Assembly: GCA_947174945.1 (NCBI GenBank)
Contig: CAMWKZ010000001.1
Location: 1 to 64,000 of the forward strand
Reading direction: 5' to 3'
Source: an uncultured Prevotellaceae bacterium
Lineage (GTDB): Bacteria; Bacteroidota; Bacteroidia; Bacteroidales; Bacteroidaceae
Length of the DNA: 64,000 nucleotides
Part shown: positions 29,549 to 38,782 of the stretch, piece by piece
Position numbering within the stretch: the stretch's first letter is position 1
Layout of the letters: each line of letters opens with the position of its first letter
The notes under the pieces: generated by a model
Databases searched by the model: none
Told to the model about the DNA's origin: nothing
What the model saw: only the letters and a program-made list of their open reading frames with translations
Translations under genes and position numbers: made by a program

Positions 29549-31270
29549 ATGAAAAAAATTGCATTTACAACTCTTTGCGTTATCTTATCAACATGGGCCA
29601 TAGCACAGGATGTCATGGTAGTTAAATACACTAATGGAAATAGTCGCTTGGAGGAAGTCAGCGAAATCAGTGAAATATCATTTACTACAGCTGGTGAGGT
29701 TGAAGACAATACCCCAAATGATATTTCTCGCGGATTAGTTGCTTATTATACATTTGATAAAAGAAATGCACGTGATAATCAAGGGGAGTATCATGGATTT
29801 GAAAATAGTGGCTCATATATTTTAGATACACCAAATGAAACAGGATATGCTTTGAACCTAAAACAAGGCGAGTTTATCTCTATTGGCTCTGCACCGCTTG
29901 ACGGCAGGACTAATTATTCCATTAGTATGTGGGTAAAGGATTTTGGGTCAGGCCCTCTGCTAATTACTAAGAAAGATAAAAACTACACAACTCCTTCAGT
30001 CGTAGTAACAGAAGATGTGAAGTTTAGGTTTTACACAGGCTATGCTAATTATTATAATGCCTTCTCTGCAGATATGTCTAACTATCAGAGTGGTAAATGG
30101 ACTATGGTGACTATTGTGTGTGAACCGACAGGTGGCTATAAGGAGGTTAAGAGTACCTTGTATATCAATGGCCGGAAGGTTGACTCTGGGATATCAGGAA
30201 CGATAAATGCAAGTGGTGGAACTGCTATGGCTATTGGAGGAGAAGCCTCTATGAAGATAGACAATGTTAGACTGTACAATGTTACGCTAAGTGATGATGA
30301 TGTTGCTGATATATATAATCGGGAAAAAGAAAAAGCTCGTCTAACTATAACTCCTCAGGAATTGTTTTTTGATAAAAAAACTTCTCAGCTATCCTTTACT
30401 GTTAAGAACCAGACTTTAAATCCGATGAGGTTTTCTGTTTCGGACAATCTGGGCATACTCAGAATGAAGCCTACTGAAGGATATATCTCGCCTAAAGGAG
30501 AGCAAGAAGTTACTATCTCAATAGATGACCGCGACCATATAGATAAATTCCAGAAAGGATATGTAAGTGTTTTAGCAGAAGGGGCTAAGAATACCATTGA
30601 GATTCAAATAGCTAAAGGGAAAGATGTGCCAGAGAGCGATATTGAAGTGAAACGAGGCCTTGCAGCCTATTATCCATTTGATAATGGAGATGCTAAAGAT
30701 GCCATGCCATACGAATATGATGGGACATTGAATGGGGGCGGGTTTGTTGATAAAACTCCTAATGGCGAAGGCAAAGCTCTATTGTTAAAGAAAGGAGAAA
30801 CAATGGAAATTGGCTCTGCACCACTTGATGGCAAAACAAATTATTCCGTTAGTATGTGGATTAAAGATTTCGGGGCAGGTTCTCTGCTAATTACCAAGAA
30901 AGATAAAAACTACACAGCTCCTTCAGTCGTAGTAACAGAAGATGTGAAGTTTAGGTTTTACACAGGCTATGCTAATTATTATAATGCCTTCTCTGCAGAT
31001 ATGTCTAACTATCAGAGTGGTAAATGGACTATGGTGACTATTGTGTGTGAACCGACAGGTGGCTATAAGGAGGTTAAGAGTACCTTGTATATCAATGGCC
31101 GGAAGGTTGATTCTGGGATATCGGGAACGACAAATGCAAGTGGTGGAACTGCTATGATTATCGGAGGAGATTCCCCTATGAAAATAGACAATATACGTTT
31201 GTATTCCACGACCTTGACTGATAACGAAGTAGCAGAAATATATGCATCGGAAACCGAAAAAGACGAATGA
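29549..31270 (+). CDS. Secreted protein with two LamG/concanavalin-like domains separated by a BACON-like domain
   Basis: Signal peptide MKKIAFTTLCVILSTWAIAQ; two GLVAYYTFDK/GLAAYYPFDN LamG units. Start could also be 29522. Confidence 0.8.
   Translation: MKKIAFTTLCVILSTWAIAQDVMVVKYTNGNSRLEEVSEISEISFTTAGEVEDNTPNDISRGLVAYYTFDKRNARDNQGEYHGFENSGSYILDTPNETGYALNLKQGEFISIGSAPLDGRTNYSISMWVKDFGSGPLLITKKDKNYTTPSVVVTEDVKFRFYTGYANYYNAFSADMSNYQSGKWTMVTIVCEPTGGYKEVKSTLYINGRKVDSGISGTINASGGTAMAIGGEASMKIDNVRLYNVTLSDDDVADIYNREKEKARLTITPQELFFDKKTSQLSFTVKNQTLNPMRFSVSDNLGILRMKPTEGYISPKGEQEVTISIDDRDHIDKFQKGYVSVLAEGAKNTIEIQIAKGKDVPESDIEVKRGLAAYYPFDNGDAKDAMPYEYDGTLNGGGFVDKTPNGEGKALLLKKGETMEIGSAPLDGKTNYSVSMWIKDFGAGSLLITKKDKNYTAPSVVVTEDVKFRFYTGYANYYNAFSADMSNYQSGKWTMVTIVCEPTGGYKEVKSTLYINGRKVDSGISGTTNASGGTAMIIGGDSPMKIDNIRLYSTTLTDNEVAEIYASETEKDE
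29969..30183 (+). repeat. 215-bp near-identical LamG-encoding repeat, copy 2
   Basis: Differs from copy 1 by one visible substitution (acaActcc versus acaGctcc). Confidence 0.92.
30896..31110 (+). repeat. 215-bp near-identical LamG-encoding repeat, copy 3
   Basis: Identical by eye to copy 1. Confidence 0.92.
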
Positions 31271-32745
31271 ATATGCGAATCATAGTATTGGTACTATCTC
31301 TTGGCCTTTTACAGCCTATTCTGGCACAGGATGATTATGAAAATTTCATTAAGCGTCAGGACTCTATATTCAGTATAACCATTGGTGGGATGCAAAAAGA
31401 GTTTGATGAATTTCGGCGTAAAAAGAACGAAGAATTTGCTGCTTTCTTGGGTAAGCCTTGGCAGCCTATTGACCAACAGAAAGGTATTCCAGCCCCTAAG
31501 CAGCCTGACCCTGTAAAACCGACGGTTGCGCCAAAGGGTGAGCAGGAAAGTCCTAACGTCAAACCAATAGAAGTGCCACACGGAGATGTGATTCCCAGAA
31601 CAGAGCCACGAAAGGAGAAGCCGCTTGACATTCCATTGCCTCCTGCTCCGTCGCGTCCGTCTGCTTCTAATATCCGTCTGTTTAACACGCCTGTTTACGT
31701 CAGTATGAATAATAAGTTGCGGTTTAAACTGAATGGTGTTGGCGAAAAGGAAATCAGTCAGATGTGGCAACGCTTGTCTTCAGATGACTATACACCTATG
31801 TTTGAGGACTGCGCTCGGTTGTGTCAGGAGATGAGGCTGAATGGATGGGCTACATGGCATCTTTGCAAGGCAGTGGGAGAACAACTATTAGGGAAAGGCA
31901 CCAATGAGGCTGTTATGATGCAGACTTATTTAATGGCTGAATTGGGCTATGATGCCCAGATGGTGCGCATTGGTAAGGACCGATTAGGCATGATTTGTCC
32001 TGCCGATGTGGTGTTGTGTCAAATCAACTATTTGCTAAAGGATAACAAGAAATATTATATCTGGGCAGAAGTACCTTCTGGAGCGGTTATTTATTCTTAT
32101 CAGGAGAACTTTGCATCGGCTACTCGCGTGATGGATTTCTCTAATACTACAGATATATTGCTTAGTAAGGAAACAGTCGGAACACGTACTTTACAATCGT
32201 CGTTGGATGGTCGGCCTTCTGTCACCGTTAATGTAAAGAAGAGTCTGATGGACTGTTATCAGGATATGCCACTTATTAATGACTGGTCTTTTTATGCCTG
32301 CCAGCCTATGGATAATGACATAAAACGACAAATAGAGCCAGCACTAAAGCGTGCTATCAATGGGAAAAACGAACGAGAGGCTGCAAATGTACTGCTGCAT
32401 TTTGTTCAGACGGCTTTCAAATATGCAACGGATGATGAGCAATACGGTCGTGAAAAGACGGATTTCAAGGAAGAGCCGTTCTATTATCCTGCTTGTGACT
32501 GTGAGGACCGCTCAATTCTTTATTCGGAATTAATACATAGCCTGTTGGGATTGGACGTAGTGCTACTGCACTATCCTAACCATTTGTGTACGGCTGTCAA
32601 GTTTAGCACACAGGTAAATGGTGACTATGTTGTAGTTGACGGTTCTCGTTATGTTATTTGCGACCCGACATACATCGGTGCATCTGTTGGCAGGTGTATG
32701 CCGAAGTATAAAAGTGCAAAGGCAACTATTTATAGGACAAGATGA
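31267..32745 (+). CDS. Secreted transglutaminase-like (cysteine protease fold) protein with Pro-rich linker
   Basis: Signal peptide; C-terminal YYPACDCEDRSILYSELIHSLLGLDVVLLHYPNHLCTAVKF resembling C...H...D of transglutaminase-like superfamily. Confidence 0.65.
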   Translation: MNMRIIVLVLSLGLLQPILAQDDYENFIKRQDSIFSITIGGMQKEFDEFRRKKNEEFAAFLGKPWQPIDQQKGIPAPKQPDPVKPTVAPKGEQESPNVKPIEVPHGDVIPRTEPRKEKPLDIPLPPAPSRPSASNIRLFNTPVYVSMNNKLRFKLNGVGEKEISQMWQRLSSDDYTPMFEDCARLCQEMRLNGWATWHLCKAVGEQLLGKGTNEAVMMQTYLMAELGYDAQMVRIGKDRLGMICPADVVLCQINYLLKDNKKYYIWAEVPSGAVIYSYQENFASATRVMDFSNTTDILLSKETVGTRTLQSSLDGRPSVTVNVKKSLMDCYQDMPLINDWSFYACQPMDNDIKRQIEPALKRAINGKNEREAANVLLHFVQTAFKYATDDEQYGREKTDFKEEPFYYPACDCEDRSILYSELIHSLLGLDVVLLHYPNHLCTAVKFSTQVNGDYVVVDGSRYVICDPTYIGASVGRCMPKYKSAKATIYRTR

Positions 32746-33896
32746 GCTTGCACATTAGGCTATTGTCATCCATCGCCCGCCATCTGAGCATTACTATAAT
32801 AGCTTTCATGGTGGTAGGCGCATTTGCATTGGTTACTATTAATGTGTCATTTCTCAATCCTATTGCCCGTGCATTGCAAGACTTTTCCATGACAGATATG
32901 TATTATCAGGCATTGCAGAGCACAGCAACGCCTGATACCAGTCGGGCTATTACTATTGTCGACATGACAGAACTTTATGAAAGACGTAGCATTGCGGAGA
33001 CGATAGAGCAGATACAGGCAGAACGTCCTAAGGTGTTAGGGGTTGACATCGTGTTTGAGGGATTGAAGGAAGATTTGCAGGGGGACATGATGATAGAAAC
33101 CGTAGCCAAGGCATACGATAATAGTATATATTCTTATCGTTTGCTGGACTATGATGGTCAACAGCAACAGTTTACTAATGAGGTTCATTCATTCTTCACC
33201 GATTCCGTCTTTGTCAATGAAGGATATACCAATATGCAACGACAGTTGTATGGAGGTATTAAACGAGAACTCAGCCTCAGTCGGAAATCGTGTGGAGAGC
33301 GGAAACCCTCATTTGTTGCTAATATTGTGAATCAGTATGCAGGAAGAGAAATTGTGACGGTGGATAATGACGATGTGCAGATTAACTTTTCTCCTGTTTA
33401 TTTCCCACGACTAAGATATGATTCTGTGGCGGCTCATCCAGAATTAATAGAAGACCGTATTGTCTTGTATGGGGCAATGAGCGATGAGAGTGACATACAC
33501 TATACTCCTATAGGTAAAATGGCTGGTGTTGAGTTATTGGCTTACGCTATTCATACTTTACTGACACAGCAGGAAGTCAGGAAAGTCTCCTCTGTATTGT
33601 TGGCTCTTATCTCTTTCTTGTTAGTGTTTGTCACACAGATGCTTCAGGATATTTATGAAAAGCGTATAAAACTTCTGAAAAGTCCGTTGCTTGTCTCATT
33701 CCTTTCTTCATCGGTAGCATTAGGAGTTGTTACTTTCATTTGGATGGTATTACTCATGTGGGTAGCATTTATATTGTTTAGTATAAGTGGTATCAGTCTC
33801 AATCTTGGATGGGCGTTATCTGCGATGGCCTTTGTGGATGCTGCCCGTAGTTTCTACGATACCTGTTTGAAATCGCTAAAAAACAAATTATCATGA
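32742..33896 (+). CDS. CHASE2-domain membrane protein without cytoplasmic output domain
   Basis: N-terminal TM, ITIVDMTELYERRSIAETIEQIQAERPKVLGVDIVFEG, HPELIEDRIVLYGAMSDESDIHYTPIGKMAGVELLAYAIHTLL, then C-terminal TM segments. Confidence 0.78.
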   Translation: MSLHIRLLSSIARHLSITIIAFMVVGAFALVTINVSFLNPIARALQDFSMTDMYYQALQSTATPDTSRAITIVDMTELYERRSIAETIEQIQAERPKVLGVDIVFEGLKEDLQGDMMIETVAKAYDNSIYSYRLLDYDGQQQQFTNEVHSFFTDSVFVNEGYTNMQRQLYGGIKRELSLSRKSCGERKPSFVANIVNQYAGREIVTVDNDDVQINFSPVYFPRLRYDSVAAHPELIEDRIVLYGAMSDESDIHYTPIGKMAGVELLAYAIHTLLTQQEVRKVSSVLLALISFLLVFVTQMLQDIYEKRIKLLKSPLLVSFLSSSVALGVVTFIWMVLLMWVAFILFSISGISLNLGWALSAMAFVDAARSFYDTCLKSLKNKLS

Positions 33897-34321
33897 AAAG
33901 AGTTGTCATGTTCTTTATTTGCTTGTGCTCATTCTCTTATTTAATGGCACAGCGCTATGTGGTCTATACAATGGTTGGCAAGCCGTCGCTGATAGTCAAG
34001 GAAGAACGGCGGGCATTGAAATTGCGTGACCAACTGACACCATCGTCTGTAGTTAATATCCCTTATGATGCAAAATTGGAACTTTTTGACGAGGTTAATC
34101 ATAAGCAATATATTATCAAGACACCAGGACGGGCTTCTGTTGCTTCTTTATTGAAAGACGACCGCAATAGTGTGGTTGCGTTGACAGACCGTTATTTTCG
34201 GTATATTCTTTCTCAGGTAAAGGGAAACAATGAGACGATTATTCGCAGTTGTAGCGACCCTGCCACTGTTACACGTGAAGAGCAAATAGACTCAACAGTG
34301 TTTATAAAACAAAAAGAATAA
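33893..34321 (+). CDS. Small secreted hypothetical protein
   Basis: Signal peptide MKRVVMFFICLCSFSYLMAQ; 4-nt ATGA overlap with the CHASE2 gene. Confidence 0.65.
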   Translation: MKRVVMFFICLCSFSYLMAQRYVVYTMVGKPSLIVKEERRALKLRDQLTPSSVVNIPYDAKLELFDEVNHKQYIIKTPGRASVASLLKDDRNSVVALTDRYFRYILSQVKGNNETIIRSCSDPATVTREEQIDSTVFIKQKE

Positions 34322-34352
34322 GATATTTCCTTGCGGTTTGTGGGAAAATAGC

Positions 34353-34360
34353 TATCTTTG
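34353..34360 (+). promoter_or_regulatory. TATCTTTG -7 element upstream of YhcG-like gene
   Basis: TAnnTTTG match 40 nt before the ATG. Confidence 0.5.
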
Positions 34361-34399
34361 CAGCGTCAACATGAAATAAAGAAGGTTTGGTAGCTAATC

Positions 34400-35308
34400 A
34401 TGGAGTATAACCCTATACAGGCATCTGGCATTAATCTGTTTGCAGAAATTCGACTGTTGATAGAATTGACCAAGTCACAGGTTGCTGTAACAGTCAACTC
34501 GGCTATGACTATAATGTATTGGCGTATTGGAGACCGCATCAACCGTGAAGTGCTCGGAGGTGAACGTGCTGCATACGGAAAGCAGATAGTTGCGACCTTG
34601 TCTCGACAACTGACAGAAGAATATGGCAGGGGCTTTGACAGTAAGAACCTGCATCGGATGATGCAATTTGCCAATGTGTTTCCCGACGAGCAAATTGTCG
34701 CACCACTGGCGCGACAATTATCATGGTCTCACTTTCTGCAAGTTATTTCGATTGCCGATGATTTGAAACGCAACTTCTACCTTACAATGGCTGCTGACCA
34801 GAAATGGTCAAGACGTACACTTAAAGCCAAGATAGACAGTATGCTTTATGAACGTACAGCAATAGCAAAAAGTGCTATCGTAGCAGACTTGCAAAACTTT
34901 ATAATCGAATTGGGAAATGACTTTGCGTTTATGGCTCGTCAGAAACGCATATCAATAGATGATGAGGATTACTATATCGATTTATTGTTCTATCATCGCA
35001 GACTACGTTGTCTTGTAGCCATTGATTTGAAGTTGGGAAAATTCCAAGCTGCCTATAAAGGACAAATGGAACTGTATTTGCGGTGGCTTGAAAACCATGA
35101 AATGCTTGAAGGTGAGAACAAACCAATCGGTCTTATCCTTTGTGCTGGTAAGAACGAAGAGCATATTGAACTTATGCACCTTAATGAGAGTAATATTCGG
35201 GTGGCGGAATATCTAACACGACTGCCCTCGCGGAGCGTTTTGGAGGCAAAACTTCAGCAAGCTATAGAGCGGGCAAGGACACGATTAGCAAATAGCGATT
35301 ATGAATAA
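34400..35308 (+). CDS. PDDEXK nuclease family DUF1016/YhcG-like protein, shorter than typical
   Basis: YWRIGDRINREVLGGERAAYGKQIVATLSRQL, RWSxRTLKAKIDSMLYERTAI, ELGNDFAFMARQKRISIDDEDYYIDLLFYHRRLRCLVAIDLKLGKFQAAYKGQMELYLRWL. Confidence 0.88.
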   Translation: MEYNPIQASGINLFAEIRLLIELTKSQVAVTVNSAMTIMYWRIGDRINREVLGGERAAYGKQIVATLSRQLTEEYGRGFDSKNLHRMMQFANVFPDEQIVAPLARQLSWSHFLQVISIADDLKRNFYLTMAADQKWSRRTLKAKIDSMLYERTAIAKSAIVADLQNFIIELGNDFAFMARQKRISIDDEDYYIDLLFYHRRLRCLVAIDLKLGKFQAAYKGQMELYLRWLENHEMLEGENKPIGLILCAGKNEEHIELMHLNESNIRVAEYLTRLPSRSVLEAKLQQAIERARTRLANSDYE

Positions 35309-35343
35309 TCTCGTAGTAATATCATATTGGAAACAAAAGAATT

Positions 35344-35826
35344 ATGAGACTGATGAGAAGAGTAGACAGGCAACGAGACGCGACTTGGGCTCTTGAGGTA
35401 TTCGCCACGGCTCCATTCGTCACGGTAAGCATGACGAGACCCGGCGGTACGCCATACGGATTACCTTTGTCATTGGTATGTGACGGTGACGACACTTTCT
35501 ATTTCCATTGTGCTGGAGAGGGCGAAAAGCTCGATTGCCTTAGGCATAATCCGATAGTCAGCTTGTCGGCTGTCAGCAAATGTACTCCCAAGTATGAGGA
35601 GGACAAAATGAATTTCACGGAACATTATCATTCTGCCGTAGCCGTGGGGAAAGCTGGGATAGTGGAAGACAGAGCTGAGAAGGAGAAAGCTTTGAGGCTT
35701 ATATGCCAGAGGTTCCTGCCTAAGTATATGGAACATTTCGAGACGGCGATAGCCAGAAGCCTCGATAGGACAACCGTTGTGAAGATAATCCTGACGGAAC
35801 TGCCTGTTGGGAAGTGCAAACAATAG
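35344..35826 (+). CDS. Pyridoxamine 5'-phosphate oxidase / nitroimidazole-resistance (Nim)-like flavoprotein
   Basis: FATAPFVTVSMTRPGGTPYGLPLSLVCDGDDTFYFHCAGEGEKLDCLRHNPIVSLSAV. Confidence 0.8.
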   Translation: MRLMRRVDRQRDATWALEVFATAPFVTVSMTRPGGTPYGLPLSLVCDGDDTFYFHCAGEGEKLDCLRHNPIVSLSAVSKCTPKYEEDKMNFTEHYHSAVAVGKAGIVEDRAEKEKALRLICQRFLPKYMEHFETAIARSLDRTTVVKIILTELPVGKCKQ

Positions 35827-35894
35827 CAGCTACGGAGAGGTTTTTAAATCGGCAACGAAACAATCACAACAATATACGACAAAAAGAGACGCTT

Positions 35895-36710
35895 ATGAAG
35901 AAAGGTTTGGTAGCTTTGACGGCCTCGGTGCTGTTGTTGAGCAGTTGCGGCACGTACACAGGGCAGGGTGCTTATACAGGTGCCTCGTTTGGTTCTATCT
36001 TAGGTTCTGCCATCGGAGGTATCTCGGGCGGCTGGCGTGGCAGTGATATCGGTACTATCGTGGGTATGGCTGGCGGTGCTGCGGTGGGAGCAGCTATCGG
36101 TGCGGCTGCCGACCAGAAGGAGCAAAAGAAGTATGAGACTTATCAGCAGGGGCGCAGTCAGCGGCATGCCCAGCGGCGGAGTGACGGCTACGAGCAGTAT
36201 GGTGACAGTGGTTTTGATGCTACCAATAGTGGTGACGACCGCATCAGCTTCGACGGGGCAGGGCCTCGAGGCGGGCAGGGCGGTTATACGGCCTCGGCAC
36301 CTCGTACCTACGACCCTACGACGCAGCCCGTAGAGCCTGGTTATAGTGTAAGGTATAACTCGCTGATAGAAATTCGCAATGCCCGCTTTGTGGATGCTGA
36401 CCGCGATGGTGTGTTGCGTGCTGGTGAGGAATGTAAGGTGACGTTTGAGGTCATGAACCGTTCGTCGTCGGTACTTTACGACGTGCAGCCTACGGTGTTT
36501 GACGTGTCAGGCAATAAGCATATCCATATATCGCCTAACTTGCATGTGGAGAGTATAGCCCCCAACAGTGGTGTTCGCTATACTGCTACGATTCTGGCTG
36601 ATAAGAAGTTGAAGGACGGCACGGTAGTTATCCGCGTTGGTGTGACGCAGGGTAACAAGGAAATCACATCGCAAATCAAGGAGTTTTCTGTCCAGACGAG
36701 GAGGCGTTAG
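35895..36710 (+). CDS. Glycine-zipper lipoprotein
   Basis: Lipobox [55 protein letters not shown]. Confidence 0.82.
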   Translation: MKKGLVALTASVLLLSSCGTYTGQGAYTGASFGSILGSAIGGISGGWRGSDIGTIVGMAGGAAVGAAIGAAADQKEQKKYETYQQGRSQRHAQRRSDGYEQYGDSGFDATNSGDDRISFDGAGPRGGQGGYTASAPRTYDPTTQPVEPGYSVRYNSLIEIRNARFVDADRDGVLRAGEECKVTFEVMNRSSSVLYDVQPTVFDVSGNKHIHISPNLHVESIAPNSGVRYTATILADKKLKDGTVVIRVGVTQGNKEITSQIKEFSVQTRRR

Positions 36711-37191
36711 CCTTCTGTTGGCTGGCCTTCATCTCTCTCCAGAACGGCACAAGAGGCGGTGCGCCGTCGTTGGTCTCCAGTTCCAGTTCGGGCAGCTCTA
36801 CTTCGTCAGTAGGCTGGAACGGCACGACGAAGGTGTCTTGCTTGTGTACAATCACCATAGCTACGCCCGCATTGATGATGTCCAGCTCTTGGGCTGCCCG
36901 CCATGACAGGTCGATGATGCGCCCGCGGACAAACGGCCCGCGGTCGGTCACCCTGACTATGACACTCCGCCCATTGGCAGGGTTATATACTCGCAGCATC
37001 GTGCCAAAAGGGTAGGTGCGGTGAGCACACGTCAGACTGTCGTGGTGCAACCGCTCGCCATTGGCCGTGCGTGCCCCCGTAGCCTTCTTGGAATAAAACG
37101 TAGCTTTACCTCGTTGCACGTCCTGTGCGTGCAACGGGGTAAAGCTAAGTGTGGTTAGCGTTGCTAAAAGCGCTATCTTATGTCTCATCAT
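36676..37191 (-). CDS. RlpA-like septal ring lytic transglycosylase (double-psi beta-barrel)
   Basis: [69 protein letters not shown]. Start chosen near the gdhA stop. Confidence 0.88.
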   Translation of the reverse strand: MMRHKIALLATLTTLSFTPLHAQDVQRGKATFYSKKATGARTANGERLHHDSLTCAHRTYPFGTMLRVYNPANGRSVIVRVTDRGPFVRGRIIDLSWRAAQELDIINAGVAMVIVHKQDTFVVPFQPTDEVELPELELETNDGAPPLVPFWREMKASQQKANASSSGQKTP

Positions 37192-38531
37192 TACACGATG
37201 CCTTGGGCGAGCATGGCCTTGGCCACCTTCATGAATCCCGCCACGTTGGCACCCTTCACGTAGTTGACATAGCCGTTGGGCTGCTTGCCGTATTTCATAC
37301 ACTGCTCGTGGATGCCCGACATGATGTGATGCAGGCGCTGGTCAACCTCGTCAGCCGTCCAAGCCATGCGCATCGAGTTCTGTGTCATCTCCAGACCGCT
37401 GGTAGCCACACCGCCGGCGTTGACAGCCTTGCCCGGTGCAAACAGCTGACCGGCAGCGATGAACTTATCCACAGCCTCAGCCGTGCATCCCATGTTTGAA
37501 ACCTCGGCGACGCACAGCGGCTTCTGAGCCAGAATTATGTCGGCATCGGCACCGTTCAGCTCGTTCTGTGTGGCGCAGGGCAGGTAGATGTCGGCCTTCT
37601 GCTCCCACGGCTTCCTGCCAGCATAGAACGTTGCCCCGGCAAATTCGTCGGCATACGGCTGGCAAACGTCGTTGCCCGATGCGCGCAACTCCAGCATATA
37701 CTCAATCTTCTCGTCATCCAGTCCGGCAGGGTCGTAGATGTAGCCGTCAGGGCCAGAGATAGTGATAACCTTGGCACCCAGTTCGACAGCCTTCTTGGCA
37801 GCACCCCATGCTACGTTGCCGAAGCCCGACAGTGCCACCGTCTTGCCCTTGATGTCCAGTCCGTGCTCCTCCATCATCTGATGAACGAAGTACAGGGCAC
37901 CGAAGCCTGTAGCCTCGGGGCGCAGGATGGAGCCGCCCCATTCCATGCCCTTACCCGTCAGGGTTGCGCCGTGGAACTGCGACGTCAGTTTCTTGTACAT
38001 ACCAAACAGATAGCCAATCTCACGGCCACCCACGCCGATATCGCCAGCAGGTACGTCCATGTCGGGGCCAATGACCTTATACAATTCGCACATGAAGGCT
38101 TGGCAGAAGCGCATAATCTCGGCATCGCTCTTGCCACGCGGAGCAAAGTCAGAACCGCCCTTGCCGCCGCCCATTGGCAGCGTGGTCAGTGCGTTCTTGA
38201 AAGTCTGCTCGAAGCCGAGGAACTTCAGGATGGAGAGATTCACCGACGGGTGGAAGCGCAGACCACCCTTGTACGGGCCAATGGCCGAGTTGAACTGTAC
38301 GCGGTAGCCGATGTTCACCTGTACCTCGCCCTTGTCGTCGACCCAGGGCACACGGAAAGTGGTGACGCGCTCCGGCTCTACCAGTCGCTCGATAATCTTA
38401 GCCTTCTCAAACTCAGGGTGCTGGTTGTAGACATCCTCGATGGAGATTAACACTTCTTTTACTGCTTGCAGGAATTCTGCCTCGCCCGGGTGCTTCTGCT
38501 CCAGGCCTTGCATAATCTTCTCTACGTTCAT
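37191..38531 (-). CDS. gdhA: NADP-specific glutamate dehydrogenase
   Basis: [63 protein letters not shown]. Confidence 0.97.
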   Translation of the reverse strand: MNVEKIMQGLEQKHPGEAEFLQAVKEVLISIEDVYNQHPEFEKAKIIERLVEPERVTTFRVPWVDDKGEVQVNIGYRVQFNSAIGPYKGGLRFHPSVNLSILKFLGFEQTFKNALTTLPMGGGKGGSDFAPRGKSDAEIMRFCQAFMCELYKVIGPDMDVPAGDIGVGGREIGYLFGMYKKLTSQFHGATLTGKGMEWGGSILRPEATGFGALYFVHQMMEEHGLDIKGKTVALSGFGNVAWGAAKKAVELGAKVITISGPDGYIYDPAGLDDEKIEYMLELRASGNDVCQPYADEFAGATFYAGRKPWEQKADIYLPCATQNELNGADADIILAQKPLCVAEVSNMGCTAEAVDKFIAAGQLFAPGKAVNAGGVATSGLEMTQNSMRMAWTADEVDQRLHHIMSGIHEQCMKYGKQPNGYVNYVKGANVAGFMKVAKAMLAQGIV

Positions 38532-38782
38532 AGTATTGCTATTTATAGTTCTATTAAATTGTCATTATGTCATTAAGACAGCGCAAAAGTAGGCTTTTTT
38601 CGTGAAACGGCAAAAGATTTTCGGGAAAATCTTGCCACTAAAGCTACATTTTGTTAGTTCGCGACGTATTGCCCCTATGCCTGTTGCTGGTACAAAGATA
38701 CAAAATAATTGGAATAAAACGGCACATGATGACACGAATTATCAAGAAAAGTAGTACCTTTGCCAACCTAAAAGCCGGTTTT

